64,000 nucleotides of DNA from Oasisia sp. SBJ-2009 (lineage: Eukaryota > Annelida > Polychaeta > Sabellida > Siboglinidae): NCBI GenBank assembly GCA_964017155.1, contig OZ024861.1, positions 34,744,324 through 34,808,323 on the forward strand, read 5' to 3'. Positions 1 to 11,954 of the stretch are shown in pieces (positions within the stretch are counted from its first letter, which is position 1; each line of letters opens with the position of its first letter). Under the pieces are notes generated by a model that did not search any database, was not told the origin of the DNA, and was given only the letters and a program-made list of their open reading frames with translations. The position numbers and the translations under genes were made by a program.

Positions 1-37
<37 letters not shown>
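1..37. repeat. (AT)n microsatellite at window edge
   Basis: Uninterrupted AT dinucleotides continue off the left edge. Confidence 0.95.
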
Positions 38-42
<5 letters not shown>

Positions 43-56
43 TAATTATAACTACT

Positions 57-200
57 TTTGTCCCTATAGATTGGGGCACCAATAATTCATGTTTCTGATC
101 AGCAAATGCCCATGTTTTTACCTGATGCAGACATGTAATAGTAATAAAACTAGTGCTGCTTTGTAATCACTGGTGCCAACATCGAGATTCCCAAACCTAC
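57..200. repeat. diverged dispersed repeat, copy 1
   Basis: TTTGTCCCTATAGATTGGGG through ATGCCCATGTTTTTACCTGATGC to AATCACTGGTGCCAACATC resembles 25099-25235 in the same orientation with many substitutions. It is probably an old transposon fragment. Confidence 0.4.
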
Positions 201-1750
201 AGACAAATAATATTTTTTAAAGAATTTTATGGTGTATTTACATATAATTATTAGAGTATTTGCTGGTTTTGTAAGTCTCCAAGTACATGTAAGTCAACAC
301 ATTATTATAACAGTGGGTTCAGGTTTAGTGCAATTCTTTTATACAATTTATTGTTTTTATTGATACACATATCTATTTATTTATCTCGTATAACAAATAT
401 GTAACACATATGTATACCATATAATATTACATTATAAAAAGTAATAAGACCTGCAATATTAGTTATTTTGATAAGTCTATTGCCAGTGTTGCCGTGGGTC
501 AGTGAGTGGGTCCAGACCATTCAGGTACAGTTTTTACATCCATCCAATCCATGATTTGCGGTGCTATTTCTGCAGACACTGTATGTCTTCATGTATTTGC
601 ACCGGAGAAAAAAGTAAGCCTCTCACATTACAACTGTCAGTTCATCAGAAACTGTCACATCAACTTTGTTTATGTCAACTGCACTATGCTGGGCCGAGGA
701 GAGTGACCCGGCTCTAGAACGCACTGAGTCAACTCTAGTGCTTTGTACCTGCCGACTGGAACGGCCTGCACTGGGCAACCTAGTGCACCAGACACTAATA
801 GCACATGGTCACGTAGCAGCAAAAATATATCGTTTGTTTCTGGTTAACTATCATCGATACGCTCAATGCACATGGAACATTTAACTCGGGAAGTGGTGAA
901 ATTGAGTCGAGTTTTATTGCCAACAATGATCATTCGCGTTAACAACATTTAATCCTGCTGGTTTGTGGCACAGTTGAGCAATCGGCTAAAACGTGCGGTG
1001 TCAGACATAATTATTAATGTCAACACGCCAGCCAAGCCACAAACATGTTCAGACTTATGCAACACCCGTATAAAAAGTCAAAATGGTGCATAAAAATATG
1101 GCACATTTTTAAAGAATTTGTCTGTTTGGTGTTACTTTTTATATTACAAATCATCTGAGAGAAATATGTGTTTATGAAACTAGTTGTTTAATTCATATTA
1201 TTATCAACTAAAACAAACAACTTTACATTTGTGTCACATGATGTTGGTCATGTGACACGCCTGTATCAAAGACAGTCTGCTGATAAAGAGCTTGAAAAAT
1301 GAACACTATTTTTGATATTTTAACAGGTTCTTTCAAAGTGAATTAAATAATCCTATGAAACAACTACTGAAATTGGTACATTGACAGATTCAAGGTTTGT
1401 GTACAAACTTAATGCTACAGTGAAAATATCACTTCAATTGACTGCAATCAGTTTTTCCACACACAAATGAGAATTGTATTTATCCAATGCTTTCTTTCAC
1501 AGCTACTTTCTAGTTGTTACTTATCTCCATGTAACGGCTACTCCCCGCTGTACTATACAGATAATGTATTCTCCCTAGACACAAAAATCTACCGTATAAC
1601 TATATTTGGACTAGTCTGCCTGCTGACTTAATGGCTTGCCTATCCTACAGGCTGTGGCTGGGAAGTAGCTGTTTTAGAAAGTAGCTATAAATATAATAAT
1701 GGGAAGTAGCCGTAATGGGCTAAATTAAACAATTTGTCATATCCAACTAT

Positions 1751-1830
1751 TAATAATAATAAAATAATAAAATACAATATTTATATAGCGCCATAATCAC
1801 ACAGTGCTTTATGATGCTTTACAATGCAAT
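1751..1830 (-). mobile_element. SINE tail fragment (GCGCTATATAA type)
   Basis: (ATA)n followed by ATTTATATAGCGCC and, 35 bp later, GCTTTACAATGC is the same tail seen at 7640-7720, in the same orientation. The body beyond about 1830 is not recognisable. Confidence 0.5.
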
Positions 1831-2201
1831 AATGCTACATCTAGCAGACTACACATAACTATTTAAAACATTAACATATAAAATTATTTAAAGACAAAAC
1901 AATAAATAGTTGTATACTGAATTAAGCAGTTAAAATACAATTTAGATATAAGGGTAGTAACCCTAAAACATATATGGGCAACAAATAATTTTAAGTAATA
2001 TATTACACAAAGAACCATCAAATAATAATAATAGTGTAGTATTGGTAACAAAATATGATCAAAGGACTAATATTTTGGTTTCTACAAATGTGGTTTCATG
2101 AATGATGAACCTGAATCACTATAAAAAAGTGATTCTACCCCATAGACCCAACTAATTTCATTACAAGTGGAATGTAATTTCTTATCAAATAATTGCATTT
2201 T

Positions 2202-2407
2202 GACGGACATGCTCAAAGTGTTATGATTATGAAATGACCCCTTACGCCACTAGGGGTGATAACAAAATACCACTGTTGGTTTATCCAGGCATCACTTCTG
2301 ATTCAGGGGAAATGAGGATGAAACCCACAACACACACCACAAGACTATCATTTTACATAAACAAATTATTACTTCCAAAAATTGCCTAATTGATGTTAAG
2401 GCCAAGA
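2202..2407. repeat. dispersed repeat, copy 1
   Basis: This is a direct copy of 4542-4756, with shared blocks such as CCCCTTACGCCAC, AGGGGTGATAACAAAATACC and ATGAGGATGAAACCCACAAC. The two copies share most positions. No coding capacity is seen; it is probably a short interspersed or non-autonomous element. Confidence 0.75.
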
Positions 2408-4541
2408 ATTTTTTTTCTCATCCTTATCTGCATCCTTTTTGAAATTTGCTTGTTTTATATTTATTATTAAAAAAACATATTGATTATTACCAGTAGTACC
2501 TCTCAAAGGACTCTTGAAGAAAAACTTTGAATTTTAAACAGAAATCCGAATGTCATATTTTTTATATCACAATAGAACAAATATGCAATATGTAATGAAC
2601 AAACAGCAATAATTAAGAAAGTAAGCACATTTCCTGTGGACATACAGTGACAAGTTTACAGCGGTTCTTATTTCAATGACACTAGGTGTCACAACAAACC
2701 GTGAAGAAAATGTACAAAAAGAGCCTTGAACATGGTGACAGGGAGGGTTAAACCATTATTTGAATGCCAGAACACAATTTTAGAATATATTTAATTCTGA
2801 TTTGCAATTAACCCATTAGCACTCAGCCGATTTTAACGTGACGCCTGTGGCTCCTCAAATATTTGACCTTGATGTTTATCAATATTGCTTGCGCCATTGT
2901 CTTTGCTCTAGCGCCTTTAAAAAAGGTAAGTTTGTATATAGCCTATATTATTCAATTCTCGCAATTGCATGTTGTATGCCTTTTGTAGATAATAAAAGTA
3001 CCTACACAGTGGTGTCAAAACTGTTGTTGTAACTTTACAATATGTTGACCATTTCTTGATTGATACTATGACATTTTGAAACTTTTTGTTAAAAGAAATA
3101 CTTTGTTGCGATGTAACTTTTTTATGCTTGGATATTTACTGCTACAAGGTGGGTTTATTTAAAAGAACATTAAATTATCTACTCACTGGTATATAACTTG
3201 TTATAAAATGTTACACATTGTAGCTGTATACGTGGCCAACTTCCTGGCTGGAGGACATTTTAAAATGTCCAAACACCTAAACTATTGCTGTTACATTTCG
3301 AAAACGCGGTAAATATGTTTGAAAACGGGAGTAGCCAAAATAGTCATAATTTAATGTTATATGTCTAGTTAGGTGTCGCATTTATTGCGTATCTTAATCA
3401 CTAGTTGCACCCACGTAAAATGAACTCCAACGTTGTGCTGTATTTGCTGGCCGGCTATGGCCGACCTGAGGAGATACGGGGTGACCATCAATGCCCAACT
3501 TGAGTGCTAATCGGTTAAAATATATATTTCACATAGTCTTTAGCCATGAACTGCAAACTGCTTAATTTTATTTATTACTTTTGCCAACAGTGATGCTACA
3601 AACTGCAAGACAGTCCAGCACAGCAGCAGTTCTAGCAGAAGATTATGGCAAACTGGGTGATATCTTCCACAAAATATCAAGATAAAAATGTCCAGACTGT
3701 TCCAATTCCAAGAAATAGTTGTCTTTTAACTCCATATCCAGCACACACTGCACTACCACAAGCCCAAACAGGAGACGCAAACATGAATCAGTTAGGGGCG
3801 GTTTCATAAAAAATTAATACCCAGAAAACTTATTGATTCACATCAGCACAAACTACCAATAAAACAACACGTCACTTGTGAACTTGTTGTCCCAACAGAG
3901 TCTTCAACATAACTGACTGGAAGGAGCAGTTTCCTTATAAGGTCACACAGACAGTTCTCTATTTAATTGCAGGATTTATGTAGACCAGTCGATGAATGAG
4001 GTGAACGTCCTGTTAACATAATTTGTGGTGCCGAGGCATCATAGTTTTATCTCATCTACGTCGAGATCCCCAGAGTAAATACAATGTAGAGCAATATAGT
4101 GCAAACAATCATTCTTTAATATCCATTGAGGGAAATAAATTTTGAGTGTCTATCAGTCAGTACTTCAAATAAATGTACATGCAATACAGCACAAAAAGAA
4201 CGTCAAATACCCATGTGTGTGTGCAATATAACGCCTACCACTAAATTAAATTTAAAAAAATTAATTGAATAGACATATTAAATAAATATCTATGGCCAGT
4301 CAACCCAGCACCCATGTATGTGTAATACAACATGTTTTTTGGACAATGTGAACTTGTGAACACCCATTAGTAGTTGTGGCTTCTCTTTTTCAACTACTAG
4401 AAAACACCTCATAAATATTTATATTTTGAATCACCATAACTGTGTGCTCCAAAACCACAGTTCCAACTGAGGATTACATTAACAATGTGTCATTTCTCAC
4501 AAAAAATTACCTACAGTTGTCAATAAAAGCGAGTTTCATTC

Positions 4542-4756
4542 TGATGGACATGTTCACAGTGCTATGATTATGAAACGACCCCTTACGCCACCAGGGGTGA
4601 TAACAAAATACCACTGTTGGTTTATCCAGGCATCAGCTCTGACTCAGTCTGGAGCGGGAAATGAGGATGAAACCCACAACACACACCACAAGACTCTTAT
4701 TTTACATAAACACATTATTATTTCTCAAAATGACTAATCTACTGTTAAGGCCAAGA
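4542..4756. repeat. dispersed repeat, copy 2
   Basis: Partner of 2202-2407 in the same orientation. It differs by a short insertion (TCTGGAGCG region) and scattered substitutions. Both copies end at GTTAAGGCCAAGAA. Confidence 0.75.
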
Positions 4757-4904
4757 AAACACAAAACATGTTTCTTGTCTCAGTCTGTTTTTAGGTGGAT
4801 TGTTATTTATGTACCATAAAATTATTATTTACAAACACATTATTGATATAAACTTTCCCATGCAATAAAAATACTGGTTCAATTTATTATTCGGGTGATC
4901 CTAC

Positions 4905-5410
4905 ATACTTGGTATTGTAGGTAATGTTACACATGATCCGACTACACATTGGGTATTTAAGTAATGCTACACAGTCATGATCCAACATATTATGTTGTGT
5001 AAATTATACTATAATCCTACAAAACATGTATTGTAAGTAATATTACATAACTGATACTAATTATCACACATATGAGACATTTTACGTAATGGTACACATG
5101 ATCCTACATATCAGACATTGTATGTAATGGTACCCATGATCCCACATACCAGATATTCTATGCAATGGTATACATGATCCTACACACCAGATATTCTATG
5201 CAATGGTATACATGATCCCACATACCAGATATTCTATGCAATGGTATACATGATCCTACACACCAGATATTCTATGCAATGGTACCCATGATCCCACATA
5301 CCAGATATTCTATGCAATGGTATACATGATCCTACACACCAGATATTCTACGTAATGGTACATGTGATCGTATAAACCACACATTCAACATAATGGTACA
5401 CATGGTACCT
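4905..5410. repeat. 38-bp minisatellite with homogeneous core
   Basis: The unit is about 38 bp (CAGATATTCTATGCAATGGT plus ATACATGATCCYACAYAC). The core at about 5100-5375 is nearly uniform and alternates CCCACATACC and CCTACACACC forms, a 76-bp higher-order unit. Older degenerate copies extend on both sides. Confidence 0.85.
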
Positions 5411-6303
5411 AAATATGTAAATTAATATTATAGATAATTCAACATGGGCTGATTTCAAGAAGCATACTTAAACGTCTTAAAGTTACACAATTACTTATTG
5501 TGTAAGGATGTATCGTGTTTGTTTAGACTGATGTTTGCTTATTGAAAAAAATCATGTTATTTTACTAAGATAACCATCTCAGGATTTAGAACGACCTTAG
5601 TAGCCCCTATATGTAACACTGCAGGTGACCTCTCTTGTTTGGGTTCATGCATCCAAGTTTGAATAAAATCTAACTATTTGCATCAACAACAAAATTAACA
5701 GTATTTATTAAAAAACATCATTCATGATATAAAATTAATTTTATAAGCAGCGCCATTTCCATAAAACAACTCACATTACAAGTTTCTACTCTTCACAGTT
5801 AACTGGTCAACGACTTGGTAATACTAGTCTTGTTTACGATGCTCAATAAGTCAACCTATGGCAGCCAACTATTTGTTAGCATGTACAATGAATGTTCTCA
5901 GGTGATTATGTCACCTACAATGATCTAGTTTGTTGTTATGTTCACTCTGATATATTACACCTATTATCACATTGTCAGTAAAGCACCTTATGATGTAAAT
6001 ATTCTAAAAATTTACATTTTCACTATAACTTGCAAAAATGTTACATCTGCATGGTGTATGGTATGACAATATAATAGTTGTTCATGCATATAAAAGTGTA
6101 TCTTGGCTTCTGAAAGAAAGAGAATAAGAAACACCAATAAATGAGCCAGTATAGTCATGGACACACCTGTACATGTCAAACAAAACTAGGCACAAGAACA
6201 AGGTGCATCATGTCCAGTGTCACAGCTCTACGCTCACTGTCAACTCACTGCTCAATGAATTGTCCAAGATGTCTGTCTTCATGGTATCGGACATTTTATA
6301 AGG

Positions 6304-6761
6304 ACTTTCTATTTTAAGTTTTGAGACCACATTCCAATTTAGCCACTTCTTCTGTCCTATGTTCCCTTCCAGTCTTTCACGTCTTCCCCCTTCAGCCCCT
6401 TAACACTGTCTTTTTTTACACTGTCGTTCCATCTTTTTGATGGAAGGACAGTGTAAAAAAGACAGGGTTAAGGGGCTGAAGGGGGAAGATGTGAAAGACC
6501 GGAAGAAGTGGCAATGACTTGTACACTCCTGGCTGATCCTATGAGGGAACATGGCGACAGAAGAAGTGGTTAAATGGAAAAAAATGCAAAATTACCAGTC
6601 TCTGGGAAGAGAAAGTGGTAGACCAACAAAAAGATGGAACGACAGTGTAAAAAAGACAGTGTTAAGGGGCTGAAGGGGGAAGACGTGAAAGACTGGAAGG
6701 GAACATAGGACAGAAGAAGTGGCTAAATTGGAATGTGGTCTCAAAACTTAAAATAGAAAGT
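6304..6761. repeat. foldback element: 135-bp near-perfect inverted repeat with a third partial copy
   Basis: The left arm 6304-6439 and right arm 6627-6761 are reverse complements over about 135 bp and differ essentially by one T in a homopolymer. The spacer begins with a further partial direct copy of the right arm (about 6440-6495). The right arm reads SGRPTKRWNDSVKK in one frame just upstream and within it, recalling C-terminal LINE ORF2 sequence, so the unit is probably LINE-derived. The high arm identity suggests recent origin or gene conversion. Confidence 0.85.
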
Positions 6762-7164
6762 TGGTCTTAATTTTGCACTTTTTCTAATATGGTGGTCTTT
6801 TTTTGAAGTCAACCCAGGCATCTCTCGAGTCAATGTCTCCTCTATTCCCTCAACTCCCACTACCTAGGTAGTAGGTAGCTGTCACACTTCCAGATTTGTT
6901 TTTTCTCAGTGAAATGTTGATTGCCCATCTTATAATTATCATCTCAGTTCTCGTCAGAAGAATTGAACCAAGTTAACAACTGACATTAATGTAATGATTG
7001 TGGTTGCAAATGTTCTTTAGTTTCCAATACCTCTTTTAGGTCCTTACACCAACAAGTTGCCATTTTGCTCCCCTTAGTATTACATGCTTAAGTAATGCTA
7101 AGGATGAATCTAATCCGACACACCAAATATATGCAGATATTCCATTCCACTATTATTTGTAGTG

Positions 7165-8690
7165 ACAAAACAACATTTAACAAGATTGCCACCTAGAGAA
7201 TCAACTCTAGATGGCAAGTGGACAAGGAACCCCTTTGGCTTATAGAGAGTCCAACCTATCAGAGTCTATCTAAATGTACCCCGCCCTTCTTAGGTATATG
7301 TCAATTTTATTTTTAAACATATTAACCCTACTAGCACCTACACAATCAGCTGATAATTTGTTCCATTCATTTAATGTTCTTTGTGAAAATTAGAATTTTC
7401 TAATATCTAGTCTACACTGCTTCTTTGCTAATGTAATTCCATGTCCTCTAGTCCTTCTCTCTTCCTTGACCGAGAAAAACACATTTCAGTCAATATTTTC
7501 ATATAGCCATTCAATATTTTAAATATTTCTATCTGATCTCCTCTCAACCTCCTGGTTTCTAGTGTTGTTAATCCACATTATTTTAGATTATTTTTTTAAC
7601 TAATATTCCTGAGTTTTTGTATCATTTTGGTTGCTCTTCTTTGTAATAATAATAATAATAATAATACAATACTTATATAGCGCCCGATCAATGCTCTCAT
7701 GCGCTTTACAAACATACCTAAAAATAAATGTGTAAAGAATACCTAAAATACAGTATCTAAAAGCATGAAGATAGCATTTGACAAATAGGAACAGAATAAC
7801 AAATAAAAAATAAAAATACATAAATAAAATAAAATAACTTTAAATACTCTTTACTCTGTACTCTTTCTAGCATATGAATATCCTTCTTGTGATATGGCCT
7901 CCATGCCTGTATGCAATATTCTAAATGAGGCCTAACTATTGTTTTGTACTGCAGTATTATTAGTTCTTTTTCTTTGTATGCTATATTTCGCCTAATTAAT
8001 CCAAGAATTTGGTTTCTCTTTGCAGCTGCAATTACACACTGCTCTGATACCTTCATATCAGCAACAATAGTTAACCCATTGTATATTGTGTGTCTTCATT
8101 CCCATATCCTGTGTGGAGGCACTTACACTTCCCAAAATTAAACAGCATTTGCCATTTCTCAGACCATTCGGTCAACTTATTCAGATCATTTTGTAATCGC
8201 TGTCTATCTGCATCACTTTTTAATTTTTCTATACACTTTTTTATCGTCTGGAAACTTCAACACCTTAGTTTTTATATCATCATCCAAATCATTGATATAT
8301 ATTAAGAATAAAATAGGTTCCAATACTGATCCCTGTGGTACTCCACTCAAAACCGATTTCCAGTTTGAAACCTCCCCATCAACTACTACTCTTTGTGTTC
8401 TATCAATAAGCCATTTTTCTATCCAGTTAATCATACCATTTCCTATGCCATGGGCCTTTAGTTTAAGTAGTAATCTTTGATGTGGCACTTTGTCAAAGGC
8501 TTTTTTTAAATCTTAGTATTTTATATCTACTGGTGATCCCTCATCTTCCCACTTTGTCACATCTTCAAAAAAAAACATATTTGTTAAGCATGACCTCGCT
8601 TTTAGAAACCCATGTTGAGATGGGTTTATCAAGTTATTTAAAAAAAAATCAACCAAGTGATCATTAATTAGTGTAGATGTTCCATTCTTT
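7165..8690 (-). mobile_element. degenerate CR1/jockey-type LINE, reverse transcriptase to 3' end
   Basis: Minus-strand pieces read in order as NPSQHGFLKARSCLTNMF, DLKKAFDKVPHQRLLLKL, VLSGVPQGSVLEPILFLIYI, NDLDD, then LGLIRRNIAYKEKELIILQY, TIVRPHLEYCIQAW, TLETRRLRGDQIEIF and MFKNKIDIYLRRAGYI. These are the fingers, palm and thumb of a non-LTR reverse transcriptase. The catalytic FADD box reads FPDD (8243-8254), and stops and frameshifts are present, so the element is dead. A SINE-like insert splits it at about 7640-7850. Confidence 0.85.
7640..7850 (-). mobile_element. SINE-like insert inside the LINE
   Basis: On the minus strand it ends TTGTAAAGCGCATGAG, GGGCGCTATATAAGTATTG and then (TTA)n, the GCGCT...GCGCTATATAA tail common to many invertebrate SINEs. 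It interrupts the LINE reading ERVQ/RRATKMI. The flanking AGTAAAGAG and AAAGAAGAG may be a decayed target duplication. Confidence 0.6.
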
Positions 8691-9270
8691 GTACTAAACT
8701 ACTAGTACAAATCTTCTATTCCATACACTGGTCAAAACAACTACTCATGTATATTTTTTCATTCACTATACTGAAGAAGTAATACATATCTTATACTCCA
8801 TGTATTGGCCAAATACACTATTGGTGTATATCTTCAATTCTTTGTAGTGGACAAATAAACTATTGGTGCAGATTTTCCAGTCATTCTACTGAACAAATAG
8901 CAGAGATCTTGTAATCCTGGTAAAATAACCTACCAGTGTAAATATTCCTTTCTTTCAGATCTTCCACTTCATATTTTGGCCAAATAAATTACTGATACAG
9001 ATCTGCCAAAGTAAAACTACCTATTTTCCATCTCATATGCTGGCCAAGTAAACTACCAATGTAGACTGTTCATTCTTTGTGCTGATCAAATTGTACAGAT
9101 CTTCCAATTCATGTATTGGCAAACTAAATTAAGAAGTAGATCTTCCACAGTAATAGTACTACTACATATCTTCTCTTCCCCAAAACAAACTGTTGCAAAT
9201 CTAAAATGATTTATACTGAACAAACTAGTACAGATCTTCAAATCCATGCATTGACCAAGTTGACTTACAG
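8670..9270. repeat. degenerate tandem satellite, unit about 55-60 bp
   Basis: Loose repeats of a CTTCCATTCTTTGTACTG, ACAAACTACTRGTACAGAT type module follow the LINE. Copies are strongly diverged. Confidence 0.5.
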
Positions 9271-9429
9271 CATAGATCTCCCATTGCTTGCCATGAATGA
9301 AACTTTAAATCTTCTTGTAACACTGAACAACAGTTTAAATGTTGCATTTCTTGCCCTGGTCCAGCAGACAACTGGACCATGTCCTCACCCCTGAACTGAC
9401 CTATCTGTGCTGCTGGAGCCACACTTCCT

Positions 9430-10013
9430 GTGTCTGTGTCAGCTGACTTGTGGTCGCACCAACAAGCAACTGCTCAGTCTGTGGTTTCTCCACTCCGACC
9501 AGTGCTCTGTGTTCATTGGCTCTTTCAAACTCTGCCTGGTTTGAACCGGGTGTGGACAGGGAGGGACAGAGGGGAGTGGGAGGCAGGAGGGAGGAAGAAG
9601 GAGGAAGCTGGTGACAAGTATGTGAAGGATCACCATCCCATCCTGTGTGTTTCTGTGAATGGCCGTGTGTAGTTAGTTAGTGGACTGATAGAAGCGAGTA
9701 CCTCCATGGTCACCACAAGCCACAGACATGAGTCAGAGCCTTGGTGGCCATGACAGTGTCGGTGTGTGCCAGAGAGAGAGACAGTGAGAGAGACAGTGCC
9801 TCTGTCGTGCTGTCTGTGTCACAGACACTCTGTCCTGTCTCTCGGCTGCAGTTTCTCGTGGTTGACCACAGTTGCATGTTTGAGCTCATCCAGTTGCAAT
9901 CTCGCTTCATTCGACCTCACAGCGCCGTTTGCTTGCAGGGCAACTGCCTGGGTGACGGTCATCTCTCTCCTTGGACATGTACTGACCACTGAGTCTGCCA
10001 CACACTGACCACC
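9430..10013 (+). promoter_or_regulatory. candidate distal promoter / 5' UTR (GC-richer island with RUNX motifs)
   Basis: This stretch is richer in GC than the AT-rich DNA on both sides and mostly free of recognisable transposon sequence. It includes purine-rich runs (9555-9610 and 9768-9800). Full matches to the RUNX consensus YGYGGTY are at 9449-9455, 9480-9486, 9857-9863 and 9864-9870 (opposite strand), with another in the following intron at 10062-10068. It leads directly into the candidate exon at 10014. I see no clear TATA box, and the transcription start is unknown. Confidence 0.35.
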
Positions 10014-10029
10014 ATGTCATCCGACAGAG
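10014..10029 (+). CDS. candidate distal first coding exon of Runx (MSSDR)
   Basis: The sequence ACCACCATG is a near-ideal Kozak start. It encodes M-S-S-D-R plus one base and is followed at once by the consensus donor GTGAGT (10030). The phase-1 end can join acceptors at 29822, 29825 or 29828 (a CAG/CAG run just upstream of the Runt exon), and the frame then runs open into MHLRLDT. Vertebrate RUNX genes have a distal P1 exon starting MAS(D/N)S and a proximal P2 start, so an alternative N-terminus would be in character. No transcript evidence is available; the joining is inference. Confidence 0.4.
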
Positions 10030-10335
10030 GTGAGTGAACGTTCGCTGTAGCGAGGTGAGTTTGTGGTTGTGGCTGTTTATGTGGACGTGGAGCAATATGG
10101 CGGAGTATGTGGCTGGAGACAGCACGTAGCTTTGAGGTGTGTCTGTCTGTTCGTTCTCATTACGTGCGTGTACACGATGGATATGAAACTCCTATAGCAC
10201 TGTATGTAGACCTAATCTAGAACTATATATGTACATAGACTGCAAGTATGAAGTCATACAAGTGTTCATACATGTGTGAAATTACATGTCAACATTTAAC
10301 CATATAAAAATATATAAATATCTACGAGTGTATTT

Positions 10336-10337
<2 letters not shown>

Positions 10338-10373
<36 letters not shown>

Positions 10374-10440
10374 TGTATGCATATATATGTATATATATAT
10401 ACAACTATGTATACATACATACAGACATACATACATACAG

Positions 10441-10479
<39 letters not shown>

Positions 10480-10503
10480 ACTATATATACATAAAATATA
10501 TAC
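10338..10503. repeat. (AT)n / (ATAC)n microsatellite
   Basis: Three AT runs are separated by ACATACAT and ACAGACAT variants. The Tyr-Ile ORFs here are repeat artefacts. Confidence 0.95.
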
Positions 10504-10517
10504 ACATGACACACACA

Positions 10518-10823
10518 CACCCTTATATCGATGTGTATGCATTCGCAATGTGATTCTACATCACTTCCGGTACAAAGAATTCAGATTTAAAGTTTTTAAT
10601 TTGTGTTTTAGAACAATTTAAACAGCTCACGCCTCCGTTGTTCTGGTGCCTCTGGGAGGTGCCTACAGCCCGCGCCATATTTGCAGCGGTGACATCATGT
10701 TGTTTACTTCGACTCGGCATGTTTAAATTGTTCTAAAACACAAATAATTTTTTTTTAATCTGACTTCTTTGTACTGGAAGTGATGTAGAATCACTGCGAA
10801 CACCTACACATTGATAAAAGGTG
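10518..10823. mobile_element. MITE-like element with about 105-bp terminal inverted repeats
   Basis: The left arm 10518-10623 and right arm 10721-10823 are inverted copies (CACCYTT..ATC.ATGTG at the ends, then ATTCTACATCACTTCC and TTTTAGAACAATTTAAAC) around a GC-richer 97-bp core. There is no ORF. It is flanked by simple repeats, so a target-site duplication cannot be read. It lies just downstream of the candidate distal Runx exon. Confidence 0.65.
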
Positions 10824-11663
10824 AAAAAAACGGTTTCAAATGGCCGTAATAATTTAGGCCAGTTAAGTATAAGATTACCCATATATATATATATATATAT
10901 AAGTAGCTCTAAGCCTACACCGGTGGATTAGTTTTGCCACGCAGATGCGGATGTGGGAAACCAAATTGCTACATGTAGCGCAGAACAATTTACATATTCC
11001 ATAAACTGCATCTATACATATTTCCATTACATGGATTCTTAGCTTTAACAACTTTGCCAGACACATCTTCCCACAGTAAGAATATATGTGTGTGTGAGTG
11101 TATGTGTGGATGTGGCTTGCAGAATGGAAAATACGGCTTGCACTTCAATTTTCCCACAGCCACACCAGTGTGGCAAAACTCACCCACCTGAATATGTTTG
11201 GAACTACTTATATGAATTTCCACTCTATACCATATTCATTGTTTTACCATTTGGTGCACCTGCATGCCGTATTCATACACATGGGATTATTGTTTTTAAA
11301 GTCATATATGACAACTCAACAAATGAAACCTACAAATACAATGCATGAAAAGACAACCCTTGCTACAAAGGATCACAGATAAAGCTGACCACACAAACTT
11401 CTAATATATAATTATAATACTCCTAAATGCAGATCACTCCATTATGATAAATAGGATATGCAAACTCCAACAAAAACAGTGTGAGCTTAACATCACAAAA
11501 TAATTTTATTTTGATACAAATAATTATACATATCATATGGTTATGCTTCATACAGTAACAGTTCAGATTTAAAAATAAAATGTATTATTCATGAACGGCA
11601 TTGGATGCAGAGGTTAACTGTTTTGTGCAGATTGGTCTGCATAAAAACAACAGTCTACATAAG

Positions 11664-11667
11664 GATA

Positions 11668-11759
<92 letters not shown>

Positions 11760-11794
11760 ATATATGTATATATATATATATGTGTATATATGTA

Positions 11795-11845
<51 letters not shown>

Positions 11846-11864
11846 TACATATGTATATATAGGG

Positions 11865-11954
<90 letters not shown>

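Larger units (their letters stand above)
1..7164. other. noncoding, repeat-rich left flank
   Basis: AT-rich DNA without recognisable exons. It holds the dispersed repeats, SINE tail, 38-bp minisatellite and foldback element listed separately; the rest looks like unique noncoding or unrecognised old repeat sequence. It probably belongs to a SUPT3H intron if that gene continues leftward. Confidence 0.6.

Noticed and set aside
4905..5410. CRISPR-like array
   Set aside because: The 38-bp units are head-to-tail without unique spacers, and the genome is animal.
8213..8488. Host gene with reverse-transcriptase-like domain
   Set aside because: Mutated FPDD catalytic box, stops and frameshifts, and adjoining LINE 3' sequence show a dead retroelement.
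9225..9422. Minus ORF with GEDMVQLSAG, briefly considered as the SUPT3H VEDIV segment
   Set aside because: The following residues do not match SPT3 and no suitable splice sites frame it.
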